From NCBI GenBank assembly GCA_002382755.1, contig DFZT01000007.1:1-23429 (forward strand): DNA of 23,429 bases, in the 5' to 3' direction. Position 1 is the stretch's first letter. Each line of letters begins with the position of its first letter. Source of the stretch: Firmicutes bacterium UBA4049. GTDB taxonomy: Bacteria; Bacillota; Desulfotomaculia; Desulfotomaculales; Nap2-2B. Position numbers and translations under genes: made by a program. Of this stretch, positions 1 to 7,006 are shown in pieces. The notes under the pieces were generated by a model. The model was given only the letters and a program-made list of their open reading frames with translations. It had not been told where the DNA came from and ran no database searches.

Positions 1-1
1 T

Positions 2-166
2 CGCTTTCTTGAAATAGCCTTCGGTTCCGCAAGGGAACTGCATTACCAGTTCGGCTTGGCCAGCCGCTTGGGTTATACAAATGAGTTGGATGTTCCCGAA
101 TGCGACTCGAAAATGGCGGAGACCGAGAAGGTTCTGAGCGCCTTGATTCGGTCAATGCGTGACTAA
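2..166 (+). CDS. Four-helix bundle protein (23S rRNA intervening-sequence / S23 type), C-terminal part
   Basis: Only the last 54 codons and the TAA stop are inside the window; the gene begins upstream. The translated tail (LEIAFGSARELHYQFGLA, then SRLGY and a helical KMAETEKVLSALI) matches the end of the small four-helix-bundle proteins first described from ORFs in 23S rRNA intervening sequences (S23/IVP family, about 115-130 residues). Their function is unknown; related proteins such as Avd bind nucleic acid and reverse transcriptase. The stop codon is followed at once by a heptamer repeat array whose inverted partner lies at the far end of the window, which suggests the gene travels with that repeat. 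Family assignment is from motif recall, not a search. Confidence 0.75.
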   Translation, partial: RFLEIAFGSARELHYQFGLASRLGYTNELDVPECDSKMAETEKVLSALIRSMRD

Positions 167-167
167 C

Positions 168-208
168 AGCCTACAGCCTATAGCCTAAACAACCTGAGTA
201 GTAACGAA
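168..208 (+). repeat. Left copy of a window-spanning inverted repeat, with a heptamer array
   Basis: Three 7-bp units, AGCCTAC, AGCCTAT and AGCCTAA (168-188), lead into a unique stretch ending at 208. The 34 bases 175-208 are the exact reverse complement of 23388-23421. The array begins 2 bp after the stop of the four-helix-bundle gene. Confidence 0.9.
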
Positions 209-269
209 AAAAAGGCTTTTTAGGCGGTTTTTTTTCATCATAAAAATAATAAAAATAAATTCTCTGATT

Positions 270-313
270 CAAAAAGTAAAGGCTGCCCTGATCGGAGCAG
301 CCTTTACTTTTTG
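270..313 (-). terminator. Intrinsic terminator of the sdhCAB operon
   Basis: A perfect 17-bp stem (270-286 with 297-313) encloses a 10-nt loop. The stem has a GC-rich GGCTGC/GCAGCC centre and A-rich/T-rich outer arms, so it could act in both directions. It lies 25 bp past the sdhB stop. The 167-338 stretch otherwise holds only the repeat copy and an A/T-rich tract with a T8 run near 228-235. Confidence 0.85.
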
Positions 314-338
314 AAAGCCATTTATTGTTTCTTCTTTT

Positions 339-1118
339 CTAGCCTGGAGCCGATTCGTATCCGGGGGATTTGGGCTTGCCTTTCAACCAGCGGTTAAATC
401 CACGGAAAGCAGTCTCACGGTTGAGTTCAGCAATAATTGAAACAAGCGGAATTTCCTTCGGACATACTCTTTCGCAGTTCTGCGCATTACCGCAGTCCAC
501 AATTCCGCCATCACCTGCTATGGCGTCCAAACGTTCGTCTTTATACATGGCCCCTGTTGGATGTGCATTGAATAACTTTACCTGTGCCATGCATGTCGGC
601 CCCATATAATTTGTCTTGGAATTGACGTAGGGGCAGGCTTCCATGCAGCACCCGCAAGTCATGCAGCATGAAATTGCGTAACGTTCATCCTGAACGCCGG
701 GAGCTACTTTTGGGCCGGAACCCATGTAATAAGTCCCGTCTATGGGGATCCAGGCTTTAATCTTTTTTAAATTCTCAAACATCTTTGTCCGGTCAACCAT
801 CAGATCGCGGACCAAGGGAAACTTGCTCAGCGGCTGCAGGACAATCGGCTTACTAAGCGAATCTACCATGGCCGCGCATGCCTGACGGGCAACTCCGTTG
901 ATTACCATAGAGCAGGCGCCGCAAACCTCTTCCAGGCAGTTGCAGTCCCAAATCACCGGGGTTGTCGGCTTGCCCTGCGCGTTGACAGGGCTTCTTTGGA
1001 TTTCAAGAAGCAATGAAATTACGTTAGCCTTGGGCGCAACGGGAACTTTAAATTCTTCCCAGTACGGACTGGAGTTGGGACCGTCCTGGCGTCTAATTTT
1101 TAAAATAACGTCACTCAT
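339..1118 (-). CDS. sdhB: Succinate dehydrogenase/fumarate reductase iron-sulfur subunit
   Basis: The subunit passes electrons from the SdhA flavin to the membrane quinone site through three Fe-S clusters. The N-terminal plant-ferredoxin-type domain carries the [2Fe-2S] ligands C61-x4-C66-x2-C69-x11-C81. The C-terminal domain carries C152-x2-C155-x2-C158-x3-C162-P and a second set, C209/C215/C219-P, which together bind the [4Fe-4S] and [3Fe-4S] clusters. The 259-residue length is normal for the Bacillus-type subunit. The ATG start has a strong SD (GGAGGAGG), and the gene begins 2 bp after the sdhA stop, so it is the last gene of sdhCAB. A hairpin terminator follows. Direction in vivo (succinate oxidation or fumarate reduction) cannot be told from sequence. 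Confidence 0.95.
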   Translation of the reverse strand: MSDVILKIRRQDGPNSSPYWEEFKVPVAPKANVISLLLEIQRSPVNAQGKPTTPVIWDCNCLEEVCGACSMVINGVARQACAAMVDSLSKPIVLQPLSKFPLVRDLMVDRTKMFENLKKIKAWIPIDGTYYMGSGPKVAPGVQDERYAISCCMTCGCCMEACPYVNSKTNYMGPTCMAQVKLFNAHPTGAMYKDERLDAIAGDGGIVDCGNAQNCERVCPKEIPLVSIIAELNRETAFRGFNRWLKGKPKSPGYESAPG

Positions 1119-1120
1119 TT

Positions 1121-2917
1121 TTATTTCGCCTCCTCCTTGCCTGAGGCGGCCTCTTTTTCGGCTTCCTCTTTAACTACCTGATCCTTGCTGACATCATAAC
1201 GGCGCACCCTTGGTTTGATTAAAGAGATATCTACATCTTCCAGAGAAAATTGCGGGCCGTCTGGTGTCCATTTAGCTTTGATGGTTTTTAACCAGTTCTC
1301 ATCATCCCGGTTGGGATATTCAGGCATATAGTGCGCTCCCCTGCTTTCTTTGCGAGTCAGGGCGCCTCCGACTATTCCCCTGGCTAATTCAAACATGTTC
1401 CAAAGGTGCCGGATAAATATAGCTGTGCGATTGGACCAGCCGCCTGTGTCATAGACACCGACTTTCTTATACCTCTCCATTAATTCTAAAAGTTTATTGT
1501 CAGTATCCTTCAGTTGTTTGGTAGTGCGCACAACACCAACATAATTAGTCATATAATTATTCATTTCGTCCTTCAGCACATAGGGATTCTCCGAGCCGGT
1601 GAATTTATATATCTTTTCCATGCCGGCTTTCTGCCTGGCCGCTTCCGCTTCAAAAACCTTATTTGACACATCGCTGGCGGTTTTCTTAAGCGCCTTGCAG
1701 TATTCTATTGACTTATCCCCGACTACCATACCTGCATATAAACAGGACATAAGCGAGTTTGCTCCAAGCCTGTTCGCTCCATGGTATTGATATTCGCATT
1801 CCCCTGCTGCAAACAAGCCCGGAATGTTGGTCATCTGATTATAATCGACCCACATGCCGCCCATGGAATAGTGCATCGCCGGGAATACCTTCATGGGAAC
1901 TTTGGTCGGTTCCTCGCCGGCAAACTTACGGTAAATTTCCAAAACACCGTGCTGTCTTTTTTCTATCCACTCGGGATCAAGATGGGTAACATCCAGATAA
2001 ACGGAGTCCTGTCCGTCCAGGCCCAGTCCTAATTCGCGGCATACTTTAAAAATGCCCCGGCTGGCAACGTCACGGGATACTAGATTACCGTAGGCGGGAT
2101 ACCATTCTTCCATGAAGAACCAGGGTTTGCCGTCCTTATATGTCCAAAGGCGTCCGCCGTCACCGCGCACCCCTTCAGAGATCAGCCTTAGTTTATCGTC
2201 TCCCCCAATACATGTGGGATGAATCTGGATCATTTCCGGATTTGCGTAATATACACCCTGCTGATATGCGCTGCTCGCCGGGCTGCCGGTATTGATAATT
2301 GAATTTGTCGTTTTACCGTAGACAGCGCCAAGACCGCCGGTGCACAGAATTACCGCATCGCCCTGAAACGACCTTATTTCCATCGTTTTCATGTCCTGAG
2401 CTAAGCAGCCGCGGCAGACGCCGTTATCATCAATAACGGCGGACAGGTAGTCCCAATCTTCAAATTTATTTACCTTGCCCTGCGTTTCCCAGTAACGAAC
2501 CTGTTCGTCCAGAGCGTAGAGCAGCTGCTGGCCCGTAGTAGAGCCGGAAAAAGCGGTCCGGTGAACCAGCGTTCCTCCGAACCTGCGGAAATCAAGGTTG
2601 CCTTCCGGGGTACGCGTAAAGGGAACACCCATACGATCCATCAGATAAATAACCCCCGGCGCTGCCTCGCACATCCCAAGCACGGGGGGTTGGTTGGCAA
2701 GATAATCCCCTCCCAGAAGGGTATCATCAAAATGGTTCCAGGGTGAATCTCCTTCTCCTTTGGTGTTAACTGCGCCGTTAATTCCGCCTTGGGCGCATAC
2801 CGAATGGGATCGCTTAACGGGCACAAAAGAGATTAAATCTACAATTTCGCCTTTTTCGGCAATTTTTATCGTAGCCATTAGGCCTGCAAGGCCGCCGCCT
2901 ACAACAATAAACTTCAA
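1121..2917 (-). CDS. sdhA: Succinate dehydrogenase/fumarate reductase flavoprotein subunit
   Basis: This catalytic subunit interconverts succinate and fumarate on a covalently bound FAD. The Rossmann motif GGGLAG is at residues 7-12. RSHSVCAQGG (about 36-45) places H38 as the flavin-linked histidine. The capping-domain motifs HPT, SEGVRGDGG and HYSMGG and the late FAD motif GECEYQYHGANRLGANSL are all present. The 598-residue length is typical. The start is TTG (2915-2917) behind an SD-like GGGGAAGGGG; no ATG is better placed. It lies between sdhC and sdhB in the order sdhC-sdhA-sdhB, as in Bacillus. The lysine/glutamate-rich C-terminus is probably disordered. In syntrophic propionate oxidisers this enzyme runs the succinate step of the methylmalonyl-CoA pathway; that role here is inference. 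Confidence 0.95.
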   Translation of the reverse strand: MKFIVVGGGLAGLMATIKIAEKGEIVDLISFVPVKRSHSVCAQGGINGAVNTKGEGDSPWNHFDDTLLGGDYLANQPPVLGMCEAAPGVIYLMDRMGVPFTRTPEGNLDFRRFGGTLVHRTAFSGSTTGQQLLYALDEQVRYWETQGKVNKFEDWDYLSAVIDDNGVCRGCLAQDMKTMEIRSFQGDAVILCTGGLGAVYGKTTNSIINTGSPASSAYQQGVYYANPEMIQIHPTCIGGDDKLRLISEGVRGDGGRLWTYKDGKPWFFMEEWYPAYGNLVSRDVASRGIFKVCRELGLGLDGQDSVYLDVTHLDPEWIEKRQHGVLEIYRKFAGEEPTKVPMKVFPAMHYSMGGMWVDYNQMTNIPGLFAAGECEYQYHGANRLGANSLMSCLYAGMVVGDKSIEYCKALKKTASDVSNKVFEAEAARQKAGMEKIYKFTGSENPYVLKDEMNNYMTNYVGVVRTTKQLKDTDNKLLELMERYKKVGVYDTGGWSNRTAIFIRHLWNMFELARGIVGGALTRKESRGAHYMPEYPNRDDENWLKTIKAKWTPDGPQFSLEDVDISLIKPRVRRYDVSKDQVVKEEAEKEAASGKEEAK

Positions 2918-2956
2918 TTTTAAAACCCCTTCCCCTGCAAAATAACTATCAACGTA

Positions 2957-3580
2957 TTACACAGCCGCTTTGCTTAAAAGAGTTAAGCCCGCAATACCAG
3001 CAACACCCATGGCAATAAAAATTAATGCGCAGACGCAGCTGACAAAATTTTGCGCTTCTTGGCCGATTGTAATTCCCCAACTGATTAGAAAAGACCAGAT
3101 GCCGTTGCAGAAGTGAAAAATAGCGGCCAGGTAACCGATTATGTAAATTACGTAAATAGTAGGATCGGAGAGCCACCCTGCGATAGTGGCAAAATCCATC
3201 TCAGCCCCAGTAAAGATTCTGGCTATTCTCAGGACGTAAATATGCCAGAAAACAAAAAGGAATGTTACAATTGCAGTAAAACGCTGCAAATAAAACATCC
3301 AGTTTCTGTAATACTTATATTGAAGTGTGTTGGTCTTTGAAATATAGGTTACCCAGACACCATAGAGCGCATGGTAAAGAATAGGTATGCCTATTAAGCA
3401 GACTTCAATATAAGGCGTCAGCGGCGACCTGTTTAAAAGCCCGATTGCCCAGTCATAGGCCTCCGGCCCCTTAAAGATGAAAGAATTGATGCATAAATGT
3501 ACACATAGAAAAATGCCCACCGGAAAAATTCCTGTAAAGGAATGCAGCCGCCGCGCTAAATAATGATATTTCTGCGACAT
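2957..3580 (-). CDS. sdhC: Succinate dehydrogenase cytochrome b558 (membrane anchor) subunit
   Basis: This 207-residue membrane anchor has about five hydrophobic helices (near 15-35, 59-80, 100-122, 140-160 and 180-202). It resembles the single-subunit dihaem cytochrome b of Bacillus succinate:menaquinone oxidoreductase. Histidines H28, H70, H113 and H155 sit in those helices and match the haem-ligand positions known from B. subtilis SdhC (recalled, not aligned). It anchors SdhAB and passes electrons between haem and menaquinone. The ATG follows a good SD (GGAAGGGAG). It is the first gene of sdhCAB, after a leader of about 185 nt from the promoter at 3774-3803. Confidence 0.93.
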   Translation of the reverse strand: MSQKYHYLARRLHSFTGIFPVGIFLCVHLCINSFIFKGPEAYDWAIGLLNRSPLTPYIEVCLIGIPILYHALYGVWVTYISKTNTLQYKYYRNWMFYLQRFTAIVTFLFVFWHIYVLRIARIFTGAEMDFATIAGWLSDPTIYVIYIIGYLAAIFHFCNGIWSFLISWGITIGQEAQNFVSCVCALIFIAMGVAGIAGLTLLSKAAV

Positions 3581-3681
3581 TTTTTAGCTCCCTTCCAACA
3601 GAGTTTCTAATCAACCAAAAAATTCTAAAAATAAATCCATTACTATTAAGTCACATAACTTTTTGTATATCTTACTTTCTC

Positions 3682-3762
3682 TTACTCCACCTCCTTTGAA
3701 AACCTGCTTAAAAACCTCCTCCTGCCAGACAAACCAGAAAATAATATCTTTTGGGGAAGCAT
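3682..3762 (-). CDS. Possible 26-codon leader ORF in the sdh 5' leader
   Basis: An ATG at 3762 opens 26 codons ending in TAA at 3682. The product is arginine-rich, with the core SGLSGRRRFLSRFSKEVE. It begins only about 5 nt after the predicted sdh transcription start, so an SD would be missing; translation would have to be leaderless-like. The DNA is strongly purine-rich on this strand (AGGAGGAGG, AAAGGAGGTGG). It may be a leader peptide, a purine-rich RNA element, or chance. I recognise no family. Confidence 0.3.
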   Translation of the reverse strand: MLPQKILFSGLSGRRRFLSRFSKEVE

Positions 3763-3773
3763 GTCCACGTAAT

Positions 3774-3803
3774 ATTCTAGCTCTTATTTTAAACCAATGT
3801 CAA
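3774..3803 (-). promoter_or_regulatory. SigA-type promoter of sdhCAB
   Basis: On the minus strand, TTGACA (3798-3803, perfect -35) and TAGAAT (3774-3779, 5 of 6 for the -10) are 18 bp apart. The -35 overlaps the last bases of pheA. Start of transcription is expected near 3767, about 185 nt before sdhC. Confidence 0.7.
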
Positions 3804-4672
3804 GAATTTTCTCGTTTTTTGGCAGCGGCATGGGCGGGATAAGATCCCAAGATACGCATACTGACAATATAATCTTTGATGTGTGATAAGGCATCGCGAA
3901 CATGAACATCTTCACGATGTCCTTCAAAATCGATAAAAAATAAATAATCACCCAGCCTGCCCTTTGTGGGACGCGATTCTATATGTGTCAGATTAATGTA
4001 TCTTTGGGCAAACTCTTTTAAAATATCACAAAGCGCTCCTGGACGGTCATTGACTGACAATATAAGAGAGGTTTTACATCCCGGGGCAGGTTCGCTATCT
4101 TTAAGAGATATTACGATAAATCTTGTGGCGTTTTCCGGATAATCGTTCACATTTTCAGCAAGAACGACAAGATTATAAGTTTCCGCAACAAGACTGGCGC
4201 CTATTGCAGCCCATGGTCCTTGATGCAGGGATACAAGCCGGGCAGCTTCGGCAGTGCTTACAACTTCTTTTTTTTGAGCCCGGTATAGATACTGCTCTAT
4301 GAACCCCCTGCATTGCGCAAGCGCCTGCGGATGGGAAACTACAACTTCAATTTCACCAGGGCCGTAACTTTTACGCGCCAGGAGTTGATGAACAACCGGA
4401 ATAACTGCCTCTTCCTTAATTTTTGCCTTTTTAAACTGTTGCGCCAGTAAATCAAGTATTATGTTGATCGACCCTTCGGTTGAATTCTCGAAAGGAAGCA
4501 GACCCTCTTCAATTTCTCCGGTTTCAACTGCGGATAAAATATCGGCAAAAGAAGAAAGGCAGACTATGGCCGGCTCTTCACAGATACCATTTTTTTTGAG
4601 CCTTTCAAGATAAAATCGGGCCGCCAGTTCAGAAAAAGTTCCCGGCGGGCCTAAATAACCGATCCTTTTCAA
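3800..4672 (-). CDS. pheA: Prephenate dehydratase with ACT regulatory domain
   Basis: The enzyme converts prephenate to phenylpyruvate, the committed step to phenylalanine. The catalytic PDT domain (about 1-190) starts with GYLGPPGTFSE and has ENSTEGS and the signature T183-R184-F185. An ACT domain (about 199-280) follows, with GALCDIL and the E232-S-R-P235 motif that binds phenylalanine, so feedback inhibition is expected. There is no chorismate mutase domain; this is the monofunctional type at its usual 280-290 residues. The start is TTG (4670-4672) with an SD of GGGAGGG. It is alone on its transcript, with a promoter at 4824-4852 and an attenuator-like hairpin in its leader. The sdh promoter's -35 overlaps its stop. 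Confidence 0.95.
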   Translation of the reverse strand: MKRIGYLGPPGTFSELAARFYLERLKKNGICEEPAIVCLSSFADILSAVETGEIEEGLLPFENSTEGSINIILDLLAQQFKKAKIKEEAVIPVVHQLLARKSYGPGEIEVVVSHPQALAQCRGFIEQYLYRAQKKEVVSTAEAARLVSLHQGPWAAIGASLVAETYNLVVLAENVNDYPENATRFIVISLKDSEPAPGCKTSLILSVNDRPGALCDILKEFAQRYINLTHIESRPTKGRLGDYLFFIDFEGHREDVHVRDALSHIKDYIVSMRILGSYPAHAAAKKRENS

Positions 4673-4715
4673 TTATAGCCCTCCCTTATCCGGGATAACA
4701 AATAAAGTAAAGATT

Positions 4716-4765
4716 AAAAAGCCTCCAGCTTAATACTTAGCAAATACAGAAGCTGCAGACTTTTT
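4716..4765 (-). terminator. Attenuator-like hairpin in the pheA leader
   Basis: Read on the minus strand, 4765-4750 pairs with 4731-4716 in a 16-position stem with one mismatch and one G-U pair. The loop is 18 nt, and the distal arm ends GGCUUUUU. The G-U pair becomes a mismatch on the plus strand, so the fold favours pheA mRNA. It lies between the predicted pheA start site (about 4817) and the gene. A second small hairpin (4804-4810 with 4787-4793) precedes it. No T-box signature or Phe-rich leader peptide was found. Confidence 0.5.
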
Positions 4766-4823
4766 ATGCTATGCCCTGATTATGATAATTATTCCAGAAG
4801 TATAATAATTTTTATTTATGCCG

Positions 4824-4852
4824 AGTATAGCATATTAAAAATACCTGCGCAA
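4824..4852 (-). promoter_or_regulatory. Promoter of pheA (extended -10)
   Basis: On the minus strand, TATACT (4824-4829) is preceded by TGC, an extended -10. A weak -35, TTGCGC (4847-4852), is 17 bp away. Transcription would start near 4817 and give a leader of about 145 nt. Confidence 0.55.
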
Positions 4853-4858
4853 TACATC

Positions 4859-4900
4859 TGTTATTGTCCTCTATAGTTATGTTATTGTCCTCTATAGTTA
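4859..4900 (+). repeat. Perfect 21-bp tandem duplication between divergent promoters
   Basis: Two identical 21-bp units, 4859-4879 and 4880-4900, each containing GTCCTCTATAGTTA. The 21-bp period equals about two DNA turns, so both units face the same side. They lie between the pheA -35 and the larC -35. A repressor or activator site is plausible but unproven. Confidence 0.85.
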
Positions 4901-4907
4901 ATCCGGG

Positions 4908-4936
4908 TTGACGCAAACAGATGTAAAATATACAAT
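4908..4936 (+). promoter_or_regulatory. SigA-type promoter of larC-larB-nudix
   Basis: TTGACG (4908-4913) and TACAAT (4931-4936) are separated by exactly 17 bp, each 5 of 6 to consensus. Start expected near 4943, about 47 nt before the larC ATG. Confidence 0.7.
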
Positions 4937-4989
4937 AAAACCGTTGATCTGTTTTGCAGAATAACCTGCGATTGATCAGAGGACAGAAT

Positions 4990-6198
4990 ATGAAAACTCT
5001 CTATTTTGACTGTTTCAGCGGGATTAGCGGCGATATGATTTTAGGAGCTTTAATCGATGCGGGCGCAAACTTTGACAGCATAAGTGAAAAGTTAAAGCAC
5101 CTTGGCTTAAATGGCTACGCGCTGAAAGTCCTAAAAGATCGAACTTATGGTATAACAGGTTCCAGGTTTCAGGTAATCTTTGACGAACACCGCCACCCGC
5201 TGCGAAATTTGCCTGTTATTTCCCGGTTGATTGAAGAAAGTACTCTTTCTCCTAAAATAAAAGATAAAGCCGTTGCGGTTTTTCTGAAACTGGCCGGCGC
5301 TGAAGCACTTATACATGGAGTTTCCCTGGAAAGTGTCCACTTTCATGAGCTCGGGGCAATAGATACAGTTATTGACGTTGTGGGAACTCTTCTGGCCCTG
5401 GAAGAACTTGGCATTGAAAAGATATATTGCTCACCCTTGCCAATCAGCCATGGTTATGTCCGGTGCAGCCATGGAGTATTTCCAGTGCCGGCGCCTGCGA
5501 CTGCTGAAATTATTAAGGGTTTCCCAATTCGCTTCATCGATATCGAAGGCGAACTGGTTACGCCTACCGGGGCAGCCATAGCTACTGTTCTATCTGATTT
5601 TTCCAGGGTTATGCCAGGCATGAAGCTTTTGCATACCGGCTACGGCCTGGGTCAAAATGATTACGGGATCCCTAATGCGCTGCGCGTTTTTATCGGGGAA
5701 TATGACGACACAGGAGATATAACGGATAGTGAACCCGTCGGCCCTGAACAGGAGATTACCGTATTGCAAACCAGCATTGACGACCTAAATCCCGAAATAT
5801 TGGCCTTTACCGCTGATAAACTGTTAAACTCCGGAGCAATTGATGTGTCAATAGCGCCACTGATTATGAAAAAGGGCCGGCCCGGCAGCTTGCTTACTGT
5901 TCTTTGCGCTTTTAAGTCAAAAGAGAAATTGATAGAAATAATATTTAGGGAAACTACCAGTCTTGGAGTACGAGTCCGTCAAGAAAGACGCGTCGTCCTG
6001 CCAAGACAGGAAATATGTGTGCAAACGAAATACGGGCCAATCAGGGCCAAAGTTGCCGCAGCGCCTAATAGGAAAAAACAAATCAGTCCCGAGTATGAAG
6101 ACTGCCGTAAAGCCGCCAGCGAAAAGGATGTCCCCCTTAGTTTGGTTTACGAAGCAACCCTGCAGACTGCCCGTAGTTTTTTGAAAGAATTTATTTAA
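4990..6198 (+). CDS. larC: Nickel-pincer cofactor biosynthesis protein LarC
   Basis: LarC is the CTP-dependent cyclometallase that inserts nickel into the pyridinium-dithiocarboxylate cofactor of lactate racemase (LarA) family enzymes. The 402-residue protein starts MKTLYFDCFSGISGDM, the hallmark N-terminus. VHFHELGAIDTVIDVVG, HGVFPVPAPAT and TPTGAA follow, and the C-terminal half has SIDDLNPEI and MKKGRPG. The ATG at 4990 was chosen over an upstream TTG (4954) because it has an SD (AGAGGA) and matches the family start. It is one uninterrupted ORF, unlike the frameshifted larC1/larC2 of Lactiplantibacillus plantarum. It is first in the larC-larB-nudix run. LarA and LarE are not in the window. 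Confidence 0.93.
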   Translation: MKTLYFDCFSGISGDMILGALIDAGANFDSISEKLKHLGLNGYALKVLKDRTYGITGSRFQVIFDEHRHPLRNLPVISRLIEESTLSPKIKDKAVAVFLKLAGAEALIHGVSLESVHFHELGAIDTVIDVVGTLLALEELGIEKIYCSPLPISHGYVRCSHGVFPVPAPATAEIIKGFPIRFIDIEGELVTPTGAAIATVLSDFSRVMPGMKLLHTGYGLGQNDYGIPNALRVFIGEYDDTGDITDSEPVGPEQEITVLQTSIDDLNPEILAFTADKLLNSGAIDVSIAPLIMKKGRPGSLLTVLCAFKSKEKLIEIIFRETTSLGVRVRQERRVVLPRQEICVQTKYGPIRAKVAAAPNRKKQISPEYEDCRKAASEKDVPLSLVYEATLQTARSFLKEFI

Positions 6199-6223
6199 TC
6201 ACACACCTTACGGAAGTGATCTT

Positions 6224-6979
6224 ATGGATCGCCTGAAATTAAAAAAAATGCTGTCTCTTTTAGCATGTGGTGAAATTACAGTCGATCAGGCTATGGATCA
6301 GCTGAAGCTTCTTCCATATCAGGATTTGAACTTTGCCAGGATAGACAATCACCGGAGTATCCGCTGCGGTTTTCCGGAAGTAATTTTTTGCGAGGGCAAA
6401 AGACCTGAACAGGCGGCTGAAATATTTAATCAAATGATTAACCTTAATCAGACAGTATTAGGCACACGCGCAAATTACCGCATATTTTCAGCAGTAAAAA
6501 GCTCGTGTCCTGATGCGCGGTATTATAAAACTGCGCGCTGTATCGTTTACGGCATGCCTGAAGAACCTCTTTACCCGGCGCCCGTCCTTGTAATGAGCGC
6601 AGGAACCGCCGACCTGCCTGTAGCTGAAGAGGCTGCGGTATGCGCTCAAGCGATGGGCAACAAGATCTTAAAATTGTTTGATGTCGGCGTAGCCGGTTTG
6701 CACCGTCTTTTGGATTGTCAGGAACTTATTCAAAAAGCAGCTGTTATCATTGTCATTGCCGGAATGGAAGGCGCTCTGCCAAGTGTAGTCGGGGGTCTGA
6801 CTGATCGGCCGGTAATTGCAGTCCCTGCCAGTACAGGTTACGGCGCAAGTTTTGGCGGACTGGCCGCCCTGCTGGGAATGTTAAACAGCTGCACACCCGG
6901 AGTCGGGGTAGTCAATATTGACAATGGTTTTGGAGCCGCCTCACTGGCAACGGCAATTAACCGTACAATAATATCTTAG
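6224..6979 (+). CDS. larB: Nickel-pincer cofactor biosynthesis protein LarB
   Basis: LarB carboxylates and hydrolyses nicotinic acid adenine dinucleotide to pyridinium-3,5-biscarboxylate mononucleotide, the first step of nickel-pincer cofactor synthesis. The 251-residue product has a small helical N-terminus and, from about residue 120, a PurE (AIR carboxylase)-like domain: SAGTADLPVAEEA, LFDVGVAGLHR, AGMEGALPSVVGGL and PASTGYGASFGG. C223 lies in the conserved NSCTPGVGVVNIDNGFGA stretch. The ATG has an SD-like GGAAGTGAT. It is 25 bp after larC and 27 bp before the Nudix gene, on the same strand, so the three are probably co-transcribed. Confidence 0.93.
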   Translation: MDRLKLKKMLSLLACGEITVDQAMDQLKLLPYQDLNFARIDNHRSIRCGFPEVIFCEGKRPEQAAEIFNQMINLNQTVLGTRANYRIFSAVKSSCPDARYYKTARCIVYGMPEEPLYPAPVLVMSAGTADLPVAEEAAVCAQAMGNKILKLFDVGVAGLHRLLDCQELIQKAAVIIVIAGMEGALPSVVGGLTDRPVIAVPASTGYGASFGGLAALLGMLNSCTPGVGVVNIDNGFGAASLATAINRTIIS

Positions 6980-7006
6980 CACGGTAATATAATTTAGGGA
7001 AAGGTG

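Noticed and set aside
3690..3730. Sigma-54 promoter suggested by TGGCAGG on the minus strand
   Set aside because: No GC doublet at the required distance from the GG.
3741..3767. Second possible sdh promoter (TGGACA, 15 bp, TATTAT on the minus strand)
   Set aside because: The 15-bp spacing is poor, and the TTGACA/TAGAAT pair at 3774-3803 is much better.
4690..4740. Phenylalanine-rich leader peptide or T-box before pheA
   Set aside because: The leader has no ATG, only one Phe codon in a short TTG frame, and no AGGGUGG-type T-box sequence.
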